64,000 bases of DNA from positions 2,744,001-2,808,000 of the forward strand of contig NZ_CP060720.1 of NCBI RefSeq assembly GCF_014397115.1. Direction: 5' to 3'. Shown here one piece after another: positions 32,138 through 40,053 of the stretch. Each line of letters begins with the position of its first letter. Position 1 is the first letter of the stretch. Source of the stretch: Vagococcus carniphilus (GTDB taxonomy: Bacteria; Bacillota; Bacilli; Lactobacillales; Vagococcaceae). The position numbers and the translations under genes are program-made. The notes under the pieces are model-generated. The model saw only the letters and a program-made list of their open reading frames with translations, ran no database searches and had not been told where the DNA came from.

Positions 32138-33216
32138 TTTGTTTTCTCCTTTCCATATACTTTAGCAACATTGGACAAAATAAAATCAGCACATGGTAAA
32201 ACAATAGAATTACCTAATGCTTTATACCTGGCTGATTCACTAATTATTTTGTTATCATTTCCGTATTCCGTCCAACCTTCTGGTAGTCCCATTAATCGTT
32301 CACATTCAAGTGGTGTTAATCTTCTAACAAATCCCTCTGATTCCAAGCCATCATGCCAAAAAGCAAAAGTATCAACGGTACCAGCTAAGAGAGTGGGAAA
32401 AGGGTCAGTTGATCTGCCGAAGCTTGAGATAAACCCTTTTTTATTTCCTTCTTTAGCGTAGGTTCGCATTCGTCTTTCTTGAAAAGGGAAGATTTGTATG
32501 CTCCGCCTTGTCTCAATAGAAAGGATTCGATTGTCTTTGGTGGTGAACAACCTGCCTTTGTAGCTAGATTCAATATCCGACTGCATTCCTTCGGTGTTAA
32601 AAAGTATTTTTCTAGCACGGAACTTTCTAAAATCTGCGACGAGAAAGATTCTTCTACGACGTTGGGGCACACCCCAATATTGACTATCAAGGACTCGCCA
32701 ACAGACATCAGCATTTCTCCCTCGCACCATTCCGGCGTTTGCCCATCTATGAGAGGGAGGAATTGGAACTTCGGTTTTAAGGAAGGATTCCAACACGGCT
32801 TTAAAATCCATTCGGTCATTTGATGAAAAAGCTCCCATGACGTTTTCCCAAATAGCGAGAGTTGGATAGTTTCCATCAGTAGCATTCCTCATTTCTTCAA
32901 TTATTCTGATAGCTTCATAAAAAAGGTTCGACTTCTTACCAGCCAAACCTTCACGATTACCAATGGTTGATAGATTCTGACAAGGTGATCTGAAAGTAAT
33001 CATATCAACTGGTGGAATAGAACTACGTTTTAATTTTGTTAAATCACCAAGATGAACCATATTTGGAAACTGACGTTTAGTAATTCTGATTGGGGCTTTT
33101 TCTATTTCACTGGCCCAAATTGGTGTGATGTTGTTTCTTATGGCAGCAAGAGGAAACACACCTATTCCATCGAATAAACTGCCTAGTGTTAAATTTGTTA
33201 TTTGAATCAACTCCAT
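32134..33216 (-). CDS. dcm: DNA cytosine-5 methyltransferase
   Basis: A 360-residue C5 methyltransferase. Motif I is LGSLFDGIG (11-19), motif IV has the catalytic C79 in SPCQNLS, motif VIII-like QRRRRIF, and motif X LGNSIVLP near the C-terminus. It methylates cytosine within an unknown site. No restriction partner with a matching target-recognition gene is adjacent, so it is either an orphan phage-type enzyme or partners with the PD-(D/E)XK-like protein upstream. No convincing ribosome site precedes the ATG. Confidence 0.9.
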   Translation of the reverse strand: MELIQITNLTLGSLFDGIGVFPLAAIRNNITPIWASEIEKAPIRITKRQFPNMVHLGDLTKLKRSSIPPVDMITFRSPCQNLSTIGNREGLAGKKSNLFYEAIRIIEEMRNATDGNYPTLAIWENVMGAFSSNDRMDFKAVLESFLKTEVPIPPSHRWANAGMVRGRNADVCWRVLDSQYWGVPQRRRRIFLVADFRKFRARKILFNTEGMQSDIESSYKGRLFTTKDNRILSIETRRSIQIFPFQERRMRTYAKEGNKKGFISSFGRSTDPFPTLLAGTVDTFAFWHDGLESEGFVRRLTPLECERLMGLPEGWTEYGNDNKIISESARYKALGNSIVLPCADFILSNVAKVYGKEKTK

Positions 33217-33306
33217 TTAAAATTAATTTTCTACAAAAAAAAGACGCTTCCATATTATTAGAAACGTCTTTAAATATTTATAATTCAAAATTGATATCTT
33301 AATTTC

Positions 33307-33768
33307 TTATATATCTTTCTTACGTATAGATTTTTTATTCTCTCCAGTATAATTTCTTAGTGGAAAAATAATAGCACCAGCTATTGTAACAACTACGCTA
33401 AAATATTTTGAAATAGAAAAAATAAATTGAGACAAAGGTGCTATAACATTATTGATAGCATACTCAGAATTCTTTAAATTAATGGCATCTGTTTTCATAT
33501 TAACGAAGCAGTTTATAAAGAAATTTCTTATATAAAAATATGAACATAAAACAATTATTGTAGGAAATAAAGTATACACAAATATAAAAATAATTCGCTG
33601 TGTAAAACTAATTTGATTTCTTTTTAATTTTGTTTGAGGTCGTTCATTATCTACTTCCTGACTTTTCTGTTGTTCGACTTGCTGTGCTTGTTTCTGTTCG
33701 TCTAGTTGTCGTTGTAATTGTTCTAATTTTTTTCTATTTTAGTTTTTTTTATTCTTATTTTTTCCCAT
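33307..33768 (-). pseudogene. Coiled-coil membrane protein with in-frame stop
   Basis: ATG 33768 has a good GGGAG site, but codon 10 is TAA (33739-33741). The same frame then continues with a Lys/Gln-rich coiled coil (KKLEQLQRQLDEQKQ), two hydrophobic segments and a basic tail ending at 33307. The family is unknown. Either the gene is broken by the stop, or an internal GTG near 33579 makes a shorter membrane protein. Confidence 0.55.
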
Positions 33769-33897
33769 GACAATCTCCCAAAATCATTATAACTACACTA
33801 AGTTTTATTTATACAAACATTAATAATTTAAAAATTTTATTTTAGCGTACCATTCTTTATACTTTTTAGAATTGATAATTGTATAAAAAGTTATAAT

Positions 33898-34878
33898 TTA
33901 CCAATCTTTGTCTTTTAAATATCTATTTTCAAACTCTATTTGTTCTTTATAAGAAGAAAGAAGTTTTCGATTTGTTAACAGGGTAAACATCCGAATTTTA
34001 TGTTTTTCATTAATTAGTTTCCCTTTCATCTGAATACTATCAATAGGAAATTCATTTTCTTTCAAACCAAAATTTTCAAGGTTAAGTTTAACGTCTTCAG
34101 GTAAGTAAATAGAGTTATTTAATTCTGAGAGATTAATGAAACGATTTTCATTGATACATTTATTTATTTCATAAGATAATAAATCACTCAATCTAGATGG
34201 AGACTCATTTAAGAGCTCTGGCGAATGCCAGCCAATATCACATCCTGTTGATGAATATGAATAAAAATGTCTATAATCGGTCACAGGCTCATGCGGAACA
34301 ATAGATACATGTTCCTTTAAATACGGAATATTCTTAACAAGAGAAATCCATTTATCACCATAATAATAAATGTTTTGTTTAGTAAATGGACTTTTCAAGA
34401 ATCTAGTATGAACTGAAGATAGAGAAAAAGCTGTTGAATCGAATAAGCATTTATAGTATTCATCTTTATCCAAATGTAGTGGTGCGACATAAAAAGCTTG
34501 AGAACTAGGTTGATTAGCATACTTAAGCAGTATATTATGCTGAAAATCAGTTGCATTTTTAGCCATTTTTCTTAATTTAAAATATAGAGTAGGGTCGTCA
34601 TCTAGACCTTTAACATCTCTAAATTCTCTAATATCTTCAAGTTTACTTCTATTTTTTCTAGCTGAGGCTGGAATGTCACAAATAGGCTTAAGACCTTCAG
34701 ATTTTTTAAATTGAATAAAAAATGAAAACCCTGAATCAAAATATATTTTATCCGCACCAGTTAATTGTTCATCAATATCTAAAAGTCTAAATGGACTATT
34801 TTCAGAAATCCAACCAAAGTAATTTGCAACATCAGCTTCAATCTGTTTTTCTGAAAGATTACTTTTTATTTTATACAT
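33898..34878 (-). CDS. Unrecognised protein, PD-(D/E)XK-like N-terminus
   Basis: 326 residues from ATG 34878, chosen because AGGAG lies 7 bases upstream (an in-frame ATG at 34884 abuts it). The N-terminal 60 residues have the pattern of a restriction-endonuclease fold: E14 in EKQIEADV, D43 in GADKIYF, and Q56-x-K58 in FIQFKKSEG. The rest is mixed alpha/beta with a basic C-terminus and is not recognised. It sits between the methyltransferase and the CBASS-like operon as its own unit. It could be a nuclease effector or restriction enzyme; this is inference. Confidence 0.5.
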   Translation of the reverse strand: MYKIKSNLSEKQIEADVANYFGWISENSPFRLLDIDEQLTGADKIYFDSGFSFFIQFKKSEGLKPICDIPASARKNRSKLEDIREFRDVKGLDDDPTLYFKLRKMAKNATDFQHNILLKYANQPSSQAFYVAPLHLDKDEYYKCLFDSTAFSLSSVHTRFLKSPFTKQNIYYYGDKWISLVKNIPYLKEHVSIVPHEPVTDYRHFYSYSSTGCDIGWHSPELLNESPSRLSDLLSYEINKCINENRFINLSELNNSIYLPEDVKLNLENFGLKENEFPIDSIQMKGKLINEKHKIRMFTLLTNRKLLSSYKEQIEFENRYLKDKDW

Positions 34879-34884
34879 GTACAT

Positions 34885-35355
34885 ACTCCTAACAAAAAAT
34901 ATTTTATTTCAATAATTAAAACACTTATCATTCAATATAAACCAAAAATATATAAAAGTCTAATTAATATCAATATAGAACTATTCATTATATTTACTAA
35001 TCATTAACCAGATTTTAAGTAACATATTATCATTTTTATCCTTTAATAAATATCACTAGGAACAAAAACATTCAAACAACTACTAATGAAACTTGGTAAG
35101 TGATACTGTAACTTTATTAATAAAAAAAGATACTAAATTCATAATGTTTTTATTGAATATTGAAATTAAACTAATATTAAAAAAATTAACAATTATATCT
35201 GATTAGCTTCACCATACACTTTATATTCCACACATTGAAAGAAAAGTTTAGAAAACCGGCATTATTTTCTGAATTAATATAAGTACTAGTTTGTGATTTA
35301 TTATATTGATTCTAACTCTTTTACCGTTACTAACTATATGTTCATCTGCTGAATA
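34885..35355. other. Gene-free AT-rich spacer
   Basis: About 470 bases, very AT-rich, with no convincing frame, ribosome site or repeat on either strand. It presumably contains the promoter of the 326-residue gene. Confidence 0.6.
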
Positions 35356-35360
35356 AAATA

Positions 35361-35389
35361 AAAAAACACTTCAAAAAGTGTTTTTATTA
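35361..35389 (-). terminator. Terminator of the CBASS-like operon
   Basis: AAAAACACTT-CAAA-AAGTGTTTTT hairpin with a T-run, about 155 bases past the last gene of the operon. The bases between hold no gene. Confidence 0.75.
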
Positions 35390-35544
35390 CTATTTTTTAT
35401 TTCAAAATAGCACAATTGATTTGTCTTATGCATTGATGCAAAAAAATTCACATTATAAAGCAACACATAGTTATTAATAACTCATTAGATTTATCATCTT
35501 ATCTTTGTCAAAATTTTTTATCTATCTATTTTTTTAATAAGCAT

Positions 35545-36264
35545 CTAAATAGAATCTAGGGCAGATGCATACGCAAGAATATCTAACGCAGTAACAGTAC
35601 CTTTCTTGCGTAACATTTCATGAAATTGAATAAAGAAGTAAATTAACGATTCATCTTTAGTACTTGATTGGAATTTACTATTTTCAAACGTAAATGTACC
35701 TGCATCTAAACTGCATCCAATTTCTATAACTGATTCCTCATTTTTCTTTAAATTACTATATAAAGAGGTACTATTCATTCCGTCTTTCCAATCACATCTA
35801 GTTGTCAGAATACCCGCAATAATTGATTTAGGTGGATTTCCTTTTTGAACGCCACCTGCATGATATATATCTGCTGAAGTTCTTTTAAGATTTCGCACAC
35901 TCTTAGCCTTGTTTGAGGCATAGGTTAGATGACTAGAATTTAATACTTGTTTGACTTCAAAAACAGCATAAACACTTTCTGCTGGAATATATTTGGCACT
36001 GTTATGTTCAAACACCATAGGACAATATTGCCTATCATAAACGACTATGTCAATTTGATCACTAGTATTTCCCTCATGATCTATTACAATTGCTTTATCA
36101 GATTTATATCTTTTTGGTAGATATGTTTTAAAAAAATCTAACCAACTATCTTCTGTAGCTTCTCCTTTTGTTCCAGAATGAGTAACAGCATCTAAAGTCT
36201 TAAGATTAAAAATCATTTCTTGTTGCATGTTATAAAATAATTCTTTAATATCAACTTTTCCCAT
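35545..36264 (-). CDS. DUF6602-type putative nuclease, candidate CBASS effector
   Basis: A 239-residue protein matching the DUF6602 pattern (DSWLDFFKTYLPKRY, AIVIDHEGNTSDQIDIVVYD, YIPAESVYAVFEVK). The order D72 then E103-x-K105 is that of a PD-(D/E)XK nuclease core, so DNA or RNA cleavage is plausible. It is the last gene of the CD-NTase/Cap2/Cap3 operon, 4 bases after cap3 with a GGGAGG site. As no phospholipase, TIR, HNH or membrane effector is present, it is the best effector candidate. How it would sense a cyclic nucleotide is not visible. Confidence 0.65.
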   Translation of the reverse strand: MGKVDIKELFYNMQQEMIFNLKTLDAVTHSGTKGEATEDSWLDFFKTYLPKRYKSDKAIVIDHEGNTSDQIDIVVYDRQYCPMVFEHNSAKYIPAESVYAVFEVKQVLNSSHLTYASNKAKSVRNLKRTSADIYHAGGVQKGNPPKSIIAGILTTRCDWKDGMNSTSLYSNLKKNEESVIEIGCSLDAGTFTFENSKFQSSTKDESLIYFFIQFHEMLRKKGTVTALDILAYASALDSI

Positions 36265-36268
36265 ATGA

Positions 36269-36739
36269 TCAATCCTCCCACTTCAATTCAGCGTTTTCAA
36301 AATATCCATTTTTCAAAAAACATGTTACTGAAGCTTCTATTTCTTGATTTGAATCAAGCTTTACAATTAATAAGATTAAAAAATTCGCATCAGGTATTTT
36401 GAAATTTATCAAATCATTCATTGTGGAAATATCTGTCTGACTCGGATGAACTTCAAATAATGGATGAGAGTGCCACTCACCAATATAATTAAATCTAGAA
36501 TACTCATGATTTGTTCTCTTAAAAAAATTATGAAAATATCGATTTAATCCTATTGTCCACTCTCTTACAAAAAAAACTTTTGTACCACTTCTTTTCTGAG
36601 TTGTTAATTCTTTGATTTTGAATGAATTATTACCAATTTTTTCAGCTAACAGTGTCCCACCAATTTCATTTTCACCATTTGAAATTAGTTGCTCTTTAAT
36701 CAGTATTTTTATATTACTTGGTATTATTATTTTTAGCAT
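36269..36739 (-). CDS. cap3: JAMM/MPN peptidase (Cap3-like)
   Basis: A 156-residue JAB-domain isopeptidase. The complete JAMM zinc site is present: E25, then H90-x-H92-x7-S100-x2-D103 (WHSHPLFEVHPSQTD). In type II CBASS, Cap3 removes the conjugate that Cap2 puts on the CD-NTase. A GTG at 36751 opens the frame, but ATG 36739 has GGAG upstream and gives a 26-base overlap with cap2. The overlap and shared strand show tight coupling. Confidence 0.88.
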   Translation of the reverse strand: MLKIIIPSNIKILIKEQLISNGENEIGGTLLAEKIGNNSFKIKELTTQKRSGTKVFFVREWTIGLNRYFHNFFKRTNHEYSRFNYIGEWHSHPLFEVHPSQTDISTMNDLINFKIPDANFLILLIVKLDSNQEIEASVTCFLKNGYFENAELKWED

Positions 36740-38459
36740 CTTTTTCTCCACGAATTTGAGTAATTATCTTGTTTATTCTTATTTTCTCTTTATCACTAAT
36801 ATCTGTTTTTACTTTCTCTACTATTTCATTCTTCTCTACATTCAAAGAGATAACTTGCATAGGCTGTTTGAATATCCATTCTTGCTTACCTCCAATGAAA
36901 TATATATCTGAAAGAAACTGAATCGATTTATTGTTTGGTTCTAAAATGCTAAAAATAATTTTTGTCATCCACGAAGTTATAATGCTTACATCAGCATCAC
37001 TTGCGATAAACACTTCATCTCCAATAAATTGTGTATAATTTTGAGTGATTTGGTTTGCTTCATGAGGATTATCTATATAAAAGTTTTTTATTCCTTCTTG
37101 AATTTGAAATGGCGTAGTGTTATTCTCAGGATTATTTTTAGCAATAACACCACCAAGTCCACCAGCAAAAACTTTCCCCCAGACCATTGGCCTATTACTC
37201 ATGATAGAAATATTTGCTAAAACATAAAAAGCCTCGTCATTCGCAGTAGCATCTACTATAATGTCACATCCTGATATCAAGTTAATTAAATTATTATATG
37301 CTTGATTTGATTCTAACGTCGATAACGCCAAACAACTCGTCTGTACAAAAATATCAGTATTAATTTTTTTTAATCTTTTAGACAAAGCATCAACCTTCAT
37401 TTGTCCAAGATGACGAATATCAAGTTCATGTCTTTGAATATTATGACTAAGAAAAACATCATCGTCAACCAGTAGTAAATTTTTAATCCCACTTCTTGCT
37501 AATGAAATACTGATTTTGCTTCCCAAAGAACCCACTCCAACAACTGCTATTTTCGTTTCCTTAGATATTTTCCCTACATAGGGATTTCGCTCCTCACAAT
37601 CATTATCTTTTAATAGAAAAATATCGTAAACTTTTTTATCTATTAAATCTATATAGTATGGCAAAATTACCTGTGAATTACTTAGTAACACAATAATTTT
37701 ATCTAAAGAATTTTTTTGAAGAGCTTTTATCATATATTCTTTTATTTCTTCTATATCCAACTCTTCAAGAAAATCTTCATAGTCGTAAGTTGATTTTAAT
37801 TCTGTTACTTTTTGTAAAAAACCTGGAATATCTCGATATCCAGATAAGAGATTAAATTGTTCATCAGGTAATAATTTAATCTCCTCGTCTTTAATATACA
37901 AACCACTTAATTGATAAACAGCTGAAGAAGTATCCACAAAATTTTCTTTAAAATTTAATACTAAATTACTATTCACTGTCAGAAAAAGCTCAACCATTTC
38001 TTTAGTTAAATATTGAATTCTTTTTTTAAAACGCATCTGTTGACCTAAAGAAAAATTATCTCTAGATGGAACAATTTTTTTATTTGTACCTGTGCTCTTT
38101 GGTCTTTCTGCATCTAATAGAGCATATACACTCTTAACCATGTCAACACCATAAACGACATCAGACCAATTATCAGGCCCCCACTCTAAACAAAGAACAC
38201 CATTAGTATACTGATGACTAGTCCAGCTCACTTCTTTCTCGTTTATTTTAACTGTAATTGGAGAATTAGGGAAAAAACGAGGAAAAATCATTTTTAATGA
38301 ATACAATTTGTCATCAATATCAATATCAAAGTAATAAACTAATAATTCTTCATTTTCTATATTCCAATTAGTGTTTTTTATCCAATCATTTTTTCTTTCA
38401 AGATCATTTAGCAAATCATATTCTTCAATAAATCTCTTATTATTTTCTTCTAACCACAT
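36714..38459 (-). CDS. cap2: E2-E1 ubiquitin-like transferase fusion (Cap2-like)
   Basis: A 581-residue fusion. An N-terminal E2 fold has its cysteine at C90 (NGVLCLEWGPDNW). The C-terminal E1/ThiF adenylation domain has G308-x-G310-x-x-G313, the D332-D333-D334 turn, R343, K355 and D403. In CBASS, Cap2 activates the CD-NTase C-terminus and transfers it to a target, priming cyclase activity. No cysteine exists after C398, so the usual E1 catalytic cysteine is not apparent. It starts two bases after the CD-NTase stop. Confidence 0.87.
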   Translation of the reverse strand: MWLEENNKRFIEEYDLLNDLERKNDWIKNTNWNIENEELLVYYFDIDIDDKLYSLKMIFPRFFPNSPITVKINEKEVSWTSHQYTNGVLCLEWGPDNWSDVVYGVDMVKSVYALLDAERPKSTGTNKKIVPSRDNFSLGQQMRFKKRIQYLTKEMVELFLTVNSNLVLNFKENFVDTSSAVYQLSGLYIKDEEIKLLPDEQFNLLSGYRDIPGFLQKVTELKSTYDYEDFLEELDIEEIKEYMIKALQKNSLDKIIVLLSNSQVILPYYIDLIDKKVYDIFLLKDNDCEERNPYVGKISKETKIAVVGVGSLGSKISISLARSGIKNLLLVDDDVFLSHNIQRHELDIRHLGQMKVDALSKRLKKINTDIFVQTSCLALSTLESNQAYNNLINLISGCDIIVDATANDEAFYVLANISIMSNRPMVWGKVFAGGLGGVIAKNNPENNTTPFQIQEGIKNFYIDNPHEANQITQNYTQFIGDEVFIASDADVSIITSWMTKIIFSILEPNNKSIQFLSDIYFIGGKQEWIFKQPMQVISLNVEKNEIVEKVKTDISDKEKIRINKIITQIRGEKDAKNNNTK

Positions 38460-38461
38460 AT

Positions 38462-39460
38462 TTATTTCCCAAATCCATTTGGACCGTTTGGTTTCAGCGG
38501 CTTATTTGGAAAGTTAAAATTTGTTGATGCATTTTGCTCGCTATATAAAGAATTAGATGAGCTAGTACTTACTGGAAACTCATTACCAAACACTTTCTTC
38601 CAAAGTTTTGTCGACTCTTCACCATCTTCTGTGTCCAAAGCTTGACGAGAAATTATTGCATGTTCTTCAATTTTTTTATACAATGCTTTAAATTGTTCCG
38701 AAGTAATTCCATTTAAAACAGAATTATTAGGAACTCCAGGATCAGGAATAAAAGGAACAATATCCAAAAGAATATTAATTGAATACTTGTCAACCATCGA
38801 TTCAAGAGTTTCAGTAAATAAAATAGCATAATTACTATTATTCTTTGAAATGTTTTCTGCAACCATTAATTCTAAAAGATAACCTTTAGGTCGTTTATAA
38901 ATTGTCGGGTTTTCTCTACGCCACCATTTAAATAGTTTTACAAGAGGCTTATAGCGATAATTATTATTAGTATTGGTGGTTGTAGAGTGTTCAATTTGAC
39001 CTCTAGGGTTTGTAATTAACCATTCGTCTAAATCCCTATCAGCAATATACCAAGTTCCGTCGATACCATATGGTGCAATCACGGGTACAGCGTCCATATC
39101 AACATTAGCTGTTGTTATACCAATAGAACGTGTTTGTTTAGTTATGTTAAAATATTTGTCCTTTAAAACATTATACAAATCGTCTATTACTTCACTTGGA
39201 GAATCACTTAAATCATAATTAGTAACTATAACAACATCTACATCAGGCCTTTTAATTACTCCATTTTGGGCTTTAGGACGAATAGCAGTTTCTCTCCTGT
39301 ATGATCCTGACAACATAGTATCTAAGTGAATATCTTTATAAGTAGTATGATTTTTTAAAAAAATTCTTAAATTAGTGTGAGCAGTTACACAATTACTCTT
39401 TGTAGTCCTACTAGGTTCAATATCAGATAATAATTTTAAAAATTGGGATTGCTTACTCAT
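38462..39460 (-). CDS. cdn: CD-NTase / SMODS nucleotidyltransferase
   Basis: A 332-residue cGAS/DncV-like nucleotidyltransferase. The core is LSGSYRRETA (G52-S53) followed by D73-x-D75 in RPDVDVV and a third acid in the NVDMDAV segment (D121 or D123). It should make a cyclic oligonucleotide on phage infection. The C-terminus is a flexible tail rich in Pro, Gly and Asn (PNKPLKPNGPNGFGK), suited to conjugation by Cap2. ATG 39460 has a GGAGGAG site; the frame opens earlier at TTG 39475. Confidence 0.88.
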   Translation of the reverse strand: MSKQSQFLKLLSDIEPSRTTKSNCVTAHTNLRIFLKNHTTYKDIHLDTMLSGSYRRETAIRPKAQNGVIKRPDVDVVIVTNYDLSDSPSEVIDDLYNVLKDKYFNITKQTRSIGITTANVDMDAVPVIAPYGIDGTWYIADRDLDEWLITNPRGQIEHSTTTNTNNNYRYKPLVKLFKWWRRENPTIYKRPKGYLLELMVAENISKNNSNYAILFTETLESMVDKYSINILLDIVPFIPDPGVPNNSVLNGITSEQFKALYKKIEEHAIISRQALDTEDGEESTKLWKKVFGNEFPVSTSSSNSLYSEQNASTNFNFPNKPLKPNGPNGFGK

Positions 39461-39579
39461 TAAAAACTCCTCCAAACTGACAAATTATATTACACCTGTA
39501 TTATAACATAATAGAATATACAACTTTTATTTTAACTTTCTAATTCAGAATAAGTAAAAAATTTCTTGACCTCTCTTGT

Positions 39580-39597
39580 ACTTCGTTAATAATCTAT
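39580..39597 (+). repeat. 18-bp direct repeat, copy 1
   Basis: ACTTCGTTAATAATCTAT is identical to 46030-46047. The two copies bracket the kinase-helicase region. Flanking bases show weak further similarity. Confidence 0.6.
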
Positions 39598-39703
39598 CAT
39601 CTTACAAAGCAAACTGTATTTATCAGAAATCAAACAATAAAACTTTAAATCTAATTAACAAAACAACAAAAATTTGTTTAATCATAGTATAGATTATGCA
39701 TAA

Positions 39704-39735
39704 AAAAAGATACTCATTGAAGAATATCTTTTTAA
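39704..39735. terminator. Terminator-like hairpin
   Basis: AAAAAGATA...TATCTTTTT with a 12-base loop, between the CBASS promoter region and attR. No gene clearly uses it. Confidence 0.5.
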
Positions 39736-39788
39736 GAATATTAGAACTAGAATTTATTTTAACAGACTCAAATAATTATGCCTGATCA

Positions 39789-39821
39789 GTTGCACTTTGC
39801 ACTTTTTGTGCACTTTTTATT
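39789..39821 (+). repeat. Possible integrase arm sites, right
   Basis: Three overlapping TGCACTTT units, of which TTGCACTTTTTGT (39797-39809) is identical to the left-end copy at 30792-30804. They lie about 100 bases inside attR. Confidence 0.5.
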
Positions 39822-39907
39822 ATTTTTATCTTCATTTATATGATTTAATACTTTACTAAAAACCTTCATATTACTGCATTTGTCTTTATACTCTACACGC
39901 TGAAAAC

Positions 39908-39920
39908 AGAGTGGGAATAA
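39908..39920 (+). repeat. Island attachment site, right
   Basis: AGAGTGGGAATAA repeats the last 13 bases of guaA (30710-30722). The flanking bases differ, so the match is exactly 13 bp. This sets the island at about 9.2 kb. Confidence 0.78.
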
Positions 39921-40014
39921 AGAGCTAACATAATATGAATGGGGAATGCCTATTTAACAGTATTTATGGACATGTAAAACGGACAAAAATGACTTAATTT
40001 AATATGATTCCCTG

Positions 40015-40052
40015 CCAAAAACCCTGCCAAGAAAATTCTTAGCAGGGTTTAT
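40015..40052 (-). terminator. Terminator of the kinase-helicase operon
   Basis: AACCCTGC.AAGAA...TTCTT.GCAGGGTT hairpin with T-rich sequence on the minus strand, just past the stop of the 578-residue gene. Confidence 0.82.
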
Positions 40053-40053
40053 T

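Larger units (their letters stand above)
39461..40014. other. Right boundary of the guaA island, no genes
   Basis: The stretch upstream of the CD-NTase gene holds its promoter region, one copy of the 18-bp repeat, a terminator-like hairpin, the right arm-type repeats and attR. No open frame has a ribosome site. Confidence 0.65.

Noticed and set aside
32134-34878. Complete restriction-modification system
   Set aside because: The methyltransferase and the PD-(D/E)XK-like gene are separated by a broken gene and separate promoters; no evidence ties them to one recognition site, so they are listed separately.
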